The position numbers were made by a program, and so were the translations under genes. A stretch of DNA of 64,000 bases from contig CANEYR010000013.1 of assembly GCA_947444055.1 (NCBI GenBank), positions 1-64,000 of the forward strand. The letters run 5' to 3'. Shown here in pieces: positions 43,801 to 50,823 of this stretch. A model generated the notes under the pieces. That model made no database searches. It worked only from the letters and a program-made list of their open reading frames with translations, and was not told where the DNA came from. Every line of letters begins with the position of its first letter. The stretch's first letter is position 1. This DNA comes from Planctomycetota bacterium (lineage in GTDB: Bacteria; Planctomycetota; UBA1135; UBA2386).

Positions 43801-44859
43801 GGTGGGTTCCAGAAGTACGCGACCAACCAGAACAACCAGGGCTACGCCTACAACTACGGGCGGCCGCTCGAGAACTACCGCGACAAGTTCCAGGAAGCGG
43901 TCAGTGCTTCGCTGCGCGAACACTTCGACGTGATGTCGGTGACGTTCAACAGCGAATCGATGGTTTCAAAGCCGACCGACGCGCCGGGCTGGAAGACGAC
44001 GCCGTATGCGTGGTTGCTGCTGAAGGCGAACGGGCCGCAAGTCGATCGCATCCCCGAGATCAAACTCGACCTCGACTTCCTCGATACGTCCGGGTTCACG
44101 ATCCTGCCGGTCACCAGTTCGCCGGTGGCGATCGATGCGTCGGCGAAGGCCGAAGAGCGGCCGTTCTCCGAACTCGAAGTGACGCAGTTGCTCGACGAGC
44201 GGCGCGCCGACGAAGGCAAGGTCACGCTGGAGATCAAAGCGAAGAGCAAAGGTCTGGTGCCTGAGCTGGAGTCGATCTTGCAGCTCGACTTGCCAGGCTT
44301 CACGGTCAGCAAGCGCGATGACCAAGGTGCTTCGGTGTCGAAGTTCAGCGAAGACCAGGATGGCATCGACAGTGAGCGCGTGTGGTTGCTTGCCCTCAAG
44401 CCAGCCGACGACGATGCGCGCCCGACCAACTTTGTCTTTGGCAAGCCCAAGGTCGAAGGCGTCAAGGCCGTCTACCAACGCTATGACGACGCCGACCTCG
44501 CGACCGTCAGCCCGGAGATCGCACTCGGCAGTGCCCTTGCGGGCCGCAATCCGAAGTGGCTGTGGATCCTGCTCGGGGTGGCGCTGGTCGCCTACTTGGG
44601 GTGGTTCTTCTTCTGGAAGCCGGCGGCGCGCGGTCAGCTCGGGCCAAGCCACGGATTGCAGATGCCGACGCACGTGACGCCGTTCACGGTGTTGTCGTTG
44701 TTGCAGCAGATCGCTGCGCGCGGGCGCCTTGATGAGTCGGCAAAGCAGTCGTTGGCCGCCGACATCGGGCGCATTGAGGCCACGCATTTTGGCCGCGCGA
44801 CGGACGCGACCCTTGATCTGGCCGCCGTCGCGAGAACTTGGTTGGCGCGCACGAACTGA
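40885..44859 (+). CDS. Giant exported membrane protein heading the Bat/MoxR cluster
   Basis: 1324 aa from ATG 40885 behind GAGGAG (40872-40877). Signal peptide AVAAVVASFVLPTLVLAQ. Residues about 30-200 are Pro/Ala-rich with a Lys/Glu cluster; about 215-980 are helical repeats; about 1000-1240 are beta-rich with a tyrosine/asparagine-rich patch near 990. One membrane helix near residue 1245 (WLWILLGVALVAYLGWFFFW) and a cytoplasmic tail of 60 residues close it. It has no recognised domain. The helical solenoid outside the membrane, the helix and the tail next to MoxR suggest a scaffold or client of the MoxR-VWA system. Confidence 0.8.
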   Translation: MRTRSPISQAVAAVVASFVLPTLVLAQVPVPAPSSSSVPAVRLRLTGMAMAVPTAVSTQDPLKAGVVPATTPPVPPDPAVVAAQAAANQRVQKWKQLHFDRRPSSILQAWSTPELKPYDPAEEKDKEKDKTKAGSGEAAAAVAAPPVVSANEGATRAEIEAMLLAEFGGQVPPGVAVDHALAVPGGAAAPGAAGPGATPPGSDAAAMQLAEKKLQREGEMLQRDVTLGRWHKVAEFLLTLPEKERKGCYEHFLRTLPNHPQKPEDQRVPPNLQEKNRFAFEDAFALAALAPAPEGFDKKMVPMLAPFVLRAIENGSVLEEMVRLLGVEVGKPAAEQRLDRREVAMLLATIGQELEMGPFLPTAEQAEKDNDREGLNLLARHALALHQKEKRNVHLQTAWKVTQAALSKGDIGEAEKAEALRRAVELAPKVQADLGPAWLAESFTARPDRGMEIVATIGGQVAKGFQDKAGDASYRASGLRLQKTAVEALLKVAPQLAEQWKPTLGLLASGWIVEAAYSYANSQSDSLGPMMERDEYGNLFWTTRRRGGGGQVVAIEPADLIEAQPNAEWAALLDDALEPHFATVSAQLFLKVNEPEKAFPFIEALAGTNPRKAKDLSSEFLRVWMKSHNPNTNNRTNSYMFMYGFEERSNGIPLTRSKQERNLEDLAKWVVRLRKLPIDGVDEKLLSEAFVAAHSAAEVYRLETIEKVFGNVANLDPVLLGELLSKMRTNLATVWRRPAVQEKEKTKRSQREMLEEVGRGYETALTVAKGALTKRGRHWALLTVVGSIVHDQNNFSRELQRDSNFAELRKGAFAVFEQAAAHYVEVAGGLRLDEETIRAFDTWFYSALGASDLGAVDEETVLAKSQLPLIRAALDKLPVESRERHLGMFANQLFTRMSSVKPQIKFRYLEAGFAVIGDHPQAIEAKKVWDYYQDLIREIKLVASVEGSTAVGTQPFGVRIDLVHSPEIERESGGFQKYATNQNNQGYAYNYGRPLENYRDKFQEAVSASLREHFDVMSVTFNSESMVSKPTDAPGWKTTPYAWLLLKANGPQVDRIPEIKLDLDFLDTSGFTILPVTSSPVAIDASAKAEERPFSELEVTQLLDERRADEGKVTLEIKAKSKGLVPELESILQLDLPGFTVSKRDDQGASVSKFSEDQDGIDSERVWLLALKPADDDARPTNFVFGKPKVEGVKAVYQRYDDADLATVSPEIALGSALAGRNPKWLWILLGVALVAYLGWFFFWKPAARGQLGPSHGLQMPTHVTPFTVLSLLQQIAARGRLDESAKQSLAADIGRIEATHFGRATDATLDLAAVARTWLARTN

Positions 44860-44907
44860 CCGCCGCGTCCTCCTACCCCCGCCTTCTCTCACTGCCCGCT
44901 CTTCCTC

Positions 44908-45912
44908 ATGACTTCCCTAAAAGCCATCGCTGCGCCGCGTTTCACCGAGACGCGGCAGTTCCTCGACACGATCCGGACTCGCGTCGGCAAGGTCGTTGTC
45001 GGTCAGGATGTTGTTGTCGAGCGGTTGCTGATCGCCTTGATGACGTCGGGCCACCTGTTGCTGCAAGGGGTGCCCGGTCTTGCGAAGACACTGCTGGTGG
45101 CGGCGGTGTCGAAGACGGTGGACCTCGCGTTCGCTCGCATCCAGTTCACGATCGACTTGTTGCCCTCGGACATCGTCGGTAGCGAGATCCTCGACCAGAA
45201 GACGCACGAGTTCCGCACGCACAAGGGGCCGATCTTCACCAACCTGTTGCTCGCCGACGAGATCAACCGCGCCGCGCCGAAGGTGCAGAGCGCGCTGCTC
45301 GAAGCGATGCAAGAACGCCGCGTCACGATCGGCAACCAGACCTACGCCCTGCCGGCGCCATTCCTCGTGATCGCCACGCAGAACCCGGTCGAGCAAGCCG
45401 GCACCTTCGAGCTACCGGAAGCCCAACTCGATCGCTTCATGCTGCTGCACCGGCTTGGTTACCTGACGACTGAGCAAGAGAAGGAAGTGCTGCGCCGCAA
45501 CGCCGCGCTCGGCGTGCGCCGCGACGGCAAGGGGGCGGTGGCGCGCACGGAGTTCGACGTGTTGGGCGAACAAGCGACCGGCAGCTCAGATCAATTGGTG
45601 CGCGCGATGGAAGACGTGCAGCAAGTGCACGTCAGCGAAGCGTTCCTTGAGCACACCGTCGAGATCGTCAACCGCACGCGCAAGCACCCGAAGCTCAACC
45701 TCGGTTGCAGCCCTCGCGCCGGTATCTCGTTGGTGAAGGCATCGCGGGCGCGCGCGCTGATCCACGGCCGCGACTACGTGTTGCCCGAGGACCTGTTCGC
45801 ACTCGCCGAAGACGTGATCCTGCACCGCATTCGCTTGTCGTACGAGGCTGTCGCCGACGGCTACACGAGCCAGCAGGTGCTGCAGGAGATCTTGAGCGAA
45901 GTGGCGCGATGA
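44908..45912 (+). CDS. MoxR-family AAA+ ATPase
   Basis: 334 aa. Walker A is GVPGLAKTL near residue 57, Walker B LLLADEINRAAPKVQSALLEAMQE near 115, sensor 1 FLVIATQNPVEQAGTFELPEAQLDRF near 152-175, and the C-terminal lid SPRAGISLVKASRARAL near 270. MoxR proteins act as chaperones with VWA and DUF58 proteins encoded beside them. The DUF58 gene overlaps the stop (ATGA). Confidence 0.96.
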   Translation: MTSLKAIAAPRFTETRQFLDTIRTRVGKVVVGQDVVVERLLIALMTSGHLLLQGVPGLAKTLLVAAVSKTVDLAFARIQFTIDLLPSDIVGSEILDQKTHEFRTHKGPIFTNLLLADEINRAAPKVQSALLEAMQERRVTIGNQTYALPAPFLVIATQNPVEQAGTFELPEAQLDRFMLLHRLGYLTTEQEKEVLRRNAALGVRRDGKGAVARTEFDVLGEQATGSSDQLVRAMEDVQQVHVSEAFLEHTVEIVNRTRKHPKLNLGCSPRAGISLVKASRARALIHGRDYVLPEDLFALAEDVILHRIRLSYEAVADGYTSQQVLQEILSEVAR

Positions 45913-46838
45913 CCACGCCGAACGGCAAAGCGGCAGCGCCTCGCGCCGGCACCTCGGGGCGTGTGCCCGAGCGCGACTTGCCCGGCATGCTGCACCACGT
46001 CGAACCGCTGGCGGCGCGCAAGTTCGTGGTCGCGATTCGCCGACTCGCGGACGACCTCACCTACGGGCTCGATGGCTCGCGCTTCCTCGGGTCGGGCATC
46101 GACTACGTGCAATCGCGGCTCTACCAGCACGGTGACTCGGTCAAGTCGATCGATTGGCGCGTGACCGCGCGTTCAACCAAGGTGCACGTCAAGGAGTACG
46201 AGGCGCCGCGGCGCATCGCGGCGTGGTTTTTGATCGACACCTCCGCCTCGATGGTGGTGAGTTCGATGGCGCGCAGCAAGTACGAGATGGCGCTGCACGT
46301 TGCTGGTGGGTTGGCGCTCGCGTGCCTCGATCGCACGAGCCCGGTCGGTGTGCTGGGAGGCGGTTCGCGGGATGTGCGCGTCGAGCCGAGTCTGGCGAAG
46401 GACCAAGTGCTGCAGTGGTTGCTGGCCCTGCGACACCACGCGTTCGACGAGTCGACCCAGATCACGCGGCGCCTGCAGCAACTGCGGCCGACGTTGAAGA
46501 GCCGTTCGATCATCATCGTCTGCAGCGACCTGCACGAAGAAGGCGCCGCGCACACGTTGGCGCTGCTCGCGCAGCAGCACGAGGTCGCCGTCGTGCAGTT
46601 TCAGGATCCGTCGGAGCTGACGCTGCGTGGTTTTGGGTTCATGCGGGCGCAAGAAGCCGAGTCCGGTCGCAGCTTCGTGACGCATGGCCGGCGGCCGATG
46701 TTGGATCAGTCGAAGATGGAACAAGAACTGCGTCGCGGCGGCGTCGACCACATGCTGGTTCGCACCGACCAGCCATTCGTGCATCGGCTGCGGCAGTTCT
46801 TCCGCGCGCGCGGCCTCGCTGGCCGAGGAGCCCGCTGA
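45909..46838 (+). CDS. DUF58 domain protein
   Basis: 309 aa from ATG 45909; the frame is open upstream inside moxR but not coding. The DUF58 core reads GLDGSRFLGSGIDYVQSRLYQ, then GDSVKSIDWRVTARSTKVHVKEYE (~residues 60-98). A VWA-like region follows with AWFLIDTSASMVV, a DxSxS metal site. This protein type is the usual partner of MoxR. No membrane helices, so it is cytoplasmic. TGATG overlap with the next gene. Confidence 0.93.
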   Translation: MTTPNGKAAAPRAGTSGRVPERDLPGMLHHVEPLAARKFVVAIRRLADDLTYGLDGSRFLGSGIDYVQSRLYQHGDSVKSIDWRVTARSTKVHVKEYEAPRRIAAWFLIDTSASMVVSSMARSKYEMALHVAGGLALACLDRTSPVGVLGGGSRDVRVEPSLAKDQVLQWLLALRHHAFDESTQITRRLQQLRPTLKSRSIIIVCSDLHEEGAAHTLALLAQQHEVAVVQFQDPSELTLRGFGFMRAQEAESGRSFVTHGRRPMLDQSKMEQELRRGGVDHMLVRTDQPFVHRLRQFFRARGLAGRGAR

Positions 46839-47662
46839 TGGCGGCGCTCTCGCGGCAACTGGCCGTTCTCATGCTGATGCTGGGCTCGTTGCTCGCGCAA
46901 GCGCGCGACCAGCGCACCGCCACCGTCGGTATGCGAGCCTACCTTGAGCAAGTGGTGCTGCCGGGCACCGAGTTGCAGCCTGCTCCCTCGACGCTGAAGA
47001 CGCCGCTCGTCCTGCGGGTGTTGAAGACGTGGCCACACGGCAATGCCCTGCGCTACGACTTCGAATGGGTCGGGCTGGCGCCTGGCAGCTTTGACCTGTG
47101 CAAGTTCTTGGTGCGCCAGGATGGCTCGGCCGTCACGGATCTGCCCGAAGTAATGGTCGAAGCCACCAGCACGCTAGCGAAGGATGCCTTCGAGCCGACT
47201 GAGATCGAGCCAGAGGCACCGCGCCGCCTCAACGGCTATCGCGCGATGCAGATCGCAGCTGGTATCGCGTGGGGACTTGGCTTGCTGGCGATCCTGTTCG
47301 TCGGTCGCCGCTTCCGCAAGAAGGTCGTGACCGTGGTCAGCAAGCCAACGCTCGCCGACCGCTTGCGCCCGCTCGTGGAGGCCGTCGTCCGTGGCGATGC
47401 CGAGACGGCTGCCAAGGCAGAACTCGAACGGCTGCTGCTCGCGTTCTGGCGCGCCCGTCTCAATCTGGAAGCGGCCAACGCGGCGGATGCGATCGTGGCG
47501 ATCAAGCAGCACGCGGAAGCGGGGGCGCTGCTGCGGCAGCTCGAGGCGTGGCTGCACATGCCGACCCCGCCAGCGCCGACCGACGTGAGCGCTTTGCTCG
47601 CGCCGTATCGCAGCGTCACCGCCGAGAGCTTTGAGCCGATCGCCCAGGCAGGGGTGCGTTGA
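46838..47662 (+). CDS. BatD-like membrane protein of the MoxR cluster
   Basis: 274 aa from ATG 46838. Signal sequence (LAVLMLMLGSLLAQA), about 110 residues of beta-rich periplasmic domain (TPLVLRVLKTWPHGNALRYD), one membrane helix near residues 133-152 (IAAGIAWGLGLLAILFVGRR), then a helical cytoplasmic tail of 115 aa. Position and layout resemble BatD or DUF4381-type components that sit between DUF58 and VWA genes, but similarity cannot be confirmed by eye. Starts and ends in TGATG junctions. Confidence 0.75.
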   Translation: MAALSRQLAVLMLMLGSLLAQARDQRTATVGMRAYLEQVVLPGTELQPAPSTLKTPLVLRVLKTWPHGNALRYDFEWVGLAPGSFDLCKFLVRQDGSAVTDLPEVMVEATSTLAKDAFEPTEIEPEAPRRLNGYRAMQIAAGIAWGLGLLAILFVGRRFRKKVVTVVSKPTLADRLRPLVEAVVRGDAETAAKAELERLLLAFWRARLNLEAANAADAIVAIKQHAEAGALLRQLEAWLHMPTPPAPTDVSALLAPYRSVTAESFEPIAQAGVR

Positions 47663-48573
47663 TGTTTGCACGCCCCTGGCTGTTGTTGCTGCTGGTGCTG
47701 CCAGTGCTGCAGATGTGCTGGGTCTGGCAGCGGCGCGGGCGGCGCGTGGTGTTGCCGTTCGATGGCGGCCCGCGCGGCAGCGGTTGGTTCCTGCGCGGGA
47801 TGCTCGGCGTCGGCGAGTCGTTGCCAGCCCTGCTGCTGGCGGTGGCCGTATTGCTGGTGGCGTTGCCGCAAGAACTGGCGGCGCCCAAGCAGAAGCGCGC
47901 GCTCACCAACATCCAGTTCTGCGTCGACATCTCGGGCTCGATGACGGCGAAGTTCGGCAAGGGCAATCGCTACGACGCGGCGATGCAGGCGATCAACGAC
48001 TTCCTCGACTACCGCAAGGGCGACTCGTTTGGGCTGACGTTCTTCGGCAACAACTACATGCATTGGGTGCCGCTGACGAGCGACCCCTCGGCGTTCCGCT
48101 GTTCGATTCCGTTCATGAGTCCCGAGAACAACATTCCGGGCTTTGGCGGCACCGAGATCGGCAAGGCGGTGCTCGGTTGTCGCGAAGTGCTGACGTCGCG
48201 CGCGGAAGGCGACCGCATGTTGATCTTGGTCACCGACGGTTGGAGCAGCGACTTGGCGAGCGGTGCTGAGTTGGACATCGCCAAGAAGTTGAAGCGTGAC
48301 GGCATCACGCTGTTTGCGGTGAACATCCAGGAGAGCGAGGCGCGCGGGGAGATCGTCAACTTGGCGCGCCTGACCGGCGGCGAGGTCTTCAACCCCGATG
48401 ACACGCACGCGCTCGGCGACGTCTTCAAACGCATCGACGGCATGACCAAGGCGAAGATCGAGCAGGGCATCGCCGAGCTGGTCGACTGGTTCTTCCCGTT
48501 CTGCATCGCCGGCCTGTCGGTGCTCGGTCTGTGGATGCTGGTGCAACTCGGCTTGAGGTACACGCCATGGTGA
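47662..48573 (+). CDS. VWA-domain membrane protein (BatA-like)
   Basis: 303 aa from ATG 47662. Two N-terminal membrane helices (WLLLLLVLPVLQMCWVW; ALLLAVAVLLVALPQ), a VWA domain with the MIDAS metal site DISGS near residue 92, the Thr in GGTEIGKAV and the Asp in LVTDGWSS, and a C-terminal helix (WFFPFCIAGLSVLGLWMLVQL). This is the BatA layout. Bat proteins are linked to stress or oxygen tolerance in Bacteroides; the mechanism is unclear. Confidence 0.93.
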   Translation: MFARPWLLLLLVLPVLQMCWVWQRRGRRVVLPFDGGPRGSGWFLRGMLGVGESLPALLLAVAVLLVALPQELAAPKQKRALTNIQFCVDISGSMTAKFGKGNRYDAAMQAINDFLDYRKGDSFGLTFFGNNYMHWVPLTSDPSAFRCSIPFMSPENNIPGFGGTEIGKAVLGCREVLTSRAEGDRMLILVTDGWSSDLASGAELDIAKKLKRDGITLFAVNIQESEARGEIVNLARLTGGEVFNPDDTHALGDVFKRIDGMTKAKIEQGIAELVDWFFPFCIAGLSVLGLWMLVQLGLRYTPW

Positions 48574-49541
48574 CCCTGCTGGTTGCGGTCGGCGTGCTGC
48601 TGGTCGTGATGATCGGCGAGATCCTGCAGCAACTGCGCGTGCGGCGGGTTGCGCACCTGGTGTTTGGGCCGGGCGGTGCTCCGAGCTCTTTGGCGCGGGT
48701 GTCGCCGTTCCTGCGCATCCTGGCAGCGGGCGGCCTCGCGTGGGGGCTGATGACGTTGCTGTATGTCGAACCCAAGATCCACAAAGGCGAAGACGTGTCG
48801 CCCGAAGAATGGCGGCATCTGCTGCTGGTGCACGACGTGTCGCCGAGCATGTTGCTGAAGGACGCCGGCGCGAATGGCGATCAGACGCGCGCTGCCCGTG
48901 CCAAGGAACTGGTCGATTCGTTGTTCGAGCGCGTGCCGATCGGCAAGTTCAAGATCACGGTGATCGCGACCTACAACGGCGCCAAGACTGTGGTCGAAGA
49001 CACGGTTGACCTCGAAGTGGTGCGGCACATCCTGAGCGAAGTGGACATGCGCTTCGCCTTCAAGGCGGGCGCGACGAAGTTGTTCGACGGCATCGCCGAG
49101 GCTGCCCGCATCGCCAAGCCCTGGCGCGTCGGCAGTGCGCTGCTGGTGATCGTCAGCGATGGCGACACAGTGCCGTCTACCGGCATGCCGACGCTGCCGC
49201 CATCGATCGGCGGCACCATGGTGATCGGCGTCGGCGACCATCTGTCAGGCAAGTTCATCGCCGGGCACCAATCGCGGCAGGACGAGAGCACCTTGCGCCA
49301 GGTTGCGATTCGCCTTGGTGGCGAGTTTCACAACGGCAACAAACGGCATGTGCCGAGCGACGTGTTGTCGGCTGCTGCCTCGGATGCGCGCAAGCCGCTG
49401 ATCGAACAGTTGACGCTGCGCGAGTACGCGCTGCTCGCGATCCTCGTCAGCAGTTGCGTGCTCGCCATGCTGCCGATGCTGCTGCATTGGTTTGGCACAC
49501 GCTGGCGGCCGGGGATCGCGTTGGCCCAACAGGCGGCGTGA
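48567..49541 (+). CDS. Second VWA-domain membrane protein (BatB/BatA paralogue)
   Basis: 324 aa from ATG 48567, overlapping the previous gene by 7 bp (GTG 48570 is an alternative). Membrane helices at the N-terminus (TLLVAVGVLLVVMIGEIL; ILAAGGLAWGLMTLLYV) and the C-terminus (YALLAILVSSCVLAMLPMLL). The VWA MIDAS site is VHDVSPSM (~residue 93), with IVSDGD (~198) later. It is shorter than BatB with TPR and lacks repeats. Probably forms a hetero-complex with the first VWA protein. Confidence 0.92.
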   Translation: MVTLLVAVGVLLVVMIGEILQQLRVRRVAHLVFGPGGAPSSLARVSPFLRILAAGGLAWGLMTLLYVEPKIHKGEDVSPEEWRHLLLVHDVSPSMLLKDAGANGDQTRAARAKELVDSLFERVPIGKFKITVIATYNGAKTVVEDTVDLEVVRHILSEVDMRFAFKAGATKLFDGIAEAARIAKPWRVGSALLVIVSDGDTVPSTGMPTLPPSIGGTMVIGVGDHLSGKFIAGHQSRQDESTLRQVAIRLGGEFHNGNKRHVPSDVLSAAASDARKPLIEQLTLREYALLAILVSSCVLAMLPMLLHWFGTRWRPGIALAQQAA

Positions 49542-49999
49542 GCCCTGCTGACATGGCGGCGCGTTCGCGTTCGCGTCCTCGGTCGCGAATGCGGGTCTTC
49601 GCCTGCCTCTTGCTGACCGTGGCGCTGGGGCTGCTGTCCCGCCGCTACCCGCTGCCAGGCGTGCTGGCGCAGCACACTGGCGATGCCCTGTACACCGTCG
49701 CGGCGTTCTTCGGCGGCTGCCTGCTCGTGCCTGCCGCCCGGGCGAACCGTCTGGCGGCGGCGGCTTTCGGCTGGTCCGTTGCCGTCGAGCTTTCACAACT
49801 GCTGCCCTTCGGCTGGCTCGCCGACCTGCGCGCGACCCGCCTCGGCGCCCTCGTTCTCGGGCAGGGATTCTTGGTCGCCGACCTGTTCGCCTATGCGATC
49901 GGCGCGGCGGTCGCGTGGCTCGTCGATGTAACAATTCGAAGGCGCTTGCCCCGAGGCCCACAGCCTCCCGATAAGCTCCCCGACCTGTTCACGCGGTAG
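49538..49999 (+). CDS. DUF2809 small membrane protein
   Basis: 153 aa from GTG 49538 (GTGA overlap with the VWA gene). Four membrane helices; LLSRRYPLPGVLAQHTGDALYT followed by AAAAFGWSVAVELSQLLPFGW and LGALVLGQGFLVADLFAYAIG is the DUF2809 pattern. Function unknown in the family. Coupling to the Bat cluster may be regulatory only. A possible promoter for the next gene lies in its last codons. Confidence 0.82.
   Translation: MSPADMAARSRSRPRSRMRVFACLLLTVALGLLSRRYPLPGVLAQHTGDALYTVAAFFGGCLLVPAARANRLAAAAFGWSVAVELSQLLPFGWLADLRATRLGALVLGQGFLVADLFAYAIGAAVAWLVDVTIRRRLPRGPQPPDKLPDLFTR
49946..49975 (+). promoter_or_regulatory. Possible promoter for the TPR gene
   Basis: TTGCCC (49946-49951), an 18-bp spacer, and GATAAG (49970-49975), about 70 bp before ATG 50045. 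A moderate match to sigma-70. It would let the TPR gene be expressed apart from the Bat cluster. Confidence 0.35.
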
Positions 50000-50044
50000 C
50001 ACTCGTGGCGCGCGCGGCGACAGTTTCCCCCGACGGAGAACGCG

Positions 50045-50641
50045 ATGCGGAACATCTTGTTGGTTGGTTGGCTCATGCTGCCGGTTGGCGCCTGGGCATA
50101 TCACGAAGGTCCGGGCCAAGACCTGAAGGCGTTGGAATCGACCGACGCGGTGTTGGTGAAGGCTCACGCAGCGGCCGACGCGGGCGAATGGAAGGAAGCC
50201 GTGCGCCAGTACGAAGAGGCGCTCAAGACGCTGCCGAAGAACGCTGACGCGCTCGACAAGCGAGTCTCCCAGCGTCTGCAGATCGAGCTCAACAAAGCGC
50301 GCATGCAGGCCAGTGGCTTGCCGGTGGCCCGCGACGAGCTGGCGACTCTGGTCGAACAGATGGAAAGCGAGAAGGACACGGACGCTGGCTTGCTGCGAGA
50401 CGCGCGGCACGCGTTGGCCCGTTCGCAATTCTTCACGACGTGGCTGATGCGTCTGGAAGGTCTCGACCGTCAGGTGTGGGAGCCGGAGATCGAAGCAGCG
50501 CGCCAAAACTGGCGACTGCTCGCCGAGCAATCGTCCAGCAAGGAAGAGGCCGCCAAGCACCAAGGCGACCTCGAAGCTGCGATTCGTCTGGAGCGCATGG
50601 AGATCGAAGATCTGCAAGGACTGCCGCTACCCAGTGAATGA
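50045..50641 (+). CDS. Exported TPR protein; frame continues past two UGA codons (candidate selenoprotein to 50758)
   Basis: 198 aa to the first UGA. Signal peptide (NILLVGWLMLPVGAWA), then TPR-like helices (DAGEWKEAVRQYEEALKTLP) and long amphipathic helices ending EDLQGLPLPSE. GGAG precedes the ATG. The same frame then reads UGA-Glu-Gly-UGA and goes on for 35 codons to a TGA at 50756-50758, with NSSNKAGRPRISKSKKGG at its start, Gly/Ser/Pro-rich later, and 30 of 35 third positions G or C. A SECIS-like hairpin follows the second UGA. If both UGA codons are read as selenocysteine, the protein has 237 aa with a UxxU motif at residues 199-202. Otherwise this is an ordinary stop with a decayed tail. 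Position after the Bat cluster recalls the TPR partners BatC/BatE. Confidence 0.85.
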   Translation: MRNILLVGWLMLPVGAWAYHEGPGQDLKALESTDAVLVKAHAAADAGEWKEAVRQYEEALKTLPKNADALDKRVSQRLQIELNKARMQASGLPVARDELATLVEQMESEKDTDAGLLRDARHALARSQFFTTWLMRLEGLDRQVWEPEIEAARQNWRLLAEQSSSKEEAAKHQGDLEAAIRLERMEIEDLQGLPLPSE

Positions 50642-50663
50642 GAGGGTTGAAACTCCTCCAACA

Positions 50664-50677
50664 AGGCCGGTCGGCCT
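50664..50677 (+). promoter_or_regulatory. SECIS-like hairpin downstream of in-frame UGA
   Basis: AGGCC, loop GGTC, GGCCT. The loop begins exactly 18 nt after the UGA at 50648-50650; in E. coli fdhF the GGUC of the SECIS loop also begins 18 nt after its UGA (recalled from the literature). The lower stem is weak and no bulged U is obvious. Could be chance in a GC-rich region. Confidence 0.35.
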
Positions 50678-50777
50678 CGTATCAGCAAGAGCAAGAAGGG
50701 TGGCAAGCCCGGCAACGGCGCGAGCAGTGGCCCGCCCGTCGACACCGGCGGCTCGTGAGTCGAGCTTGATTGCCTGA

Positions 50778-50811
50778 TGCAGCACGCGCGGCCGAGTGAT
50801 CGGCCGCGCTG
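50778..50811. terminator. Strong hairpin between convergent genes
   Basis: TGCAGC, 2-nt bulge, GCGGCCG, 6-nt loop, CGGCCGC, GCTGCA: 13 paired bases. It lies between the TPR gene and the end of the 2093-aa protein on the other strand, so it probably stops transcription from both sides, although U runs are short. It lies downstream of the putative extended stop at 50758. Confidence 0.7.
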
Positions 50812-50823
50812 CATTGGTGGGGG

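Noticed and set aside
50638-50769. 43-codon ATGA-coupled frame (MRGLKLLQQGRS start) after the TPR gene
   Set aside because: Gln/Arg-rich with poor codon bias; the frame continuing past the UGA codons is the coding-like one.
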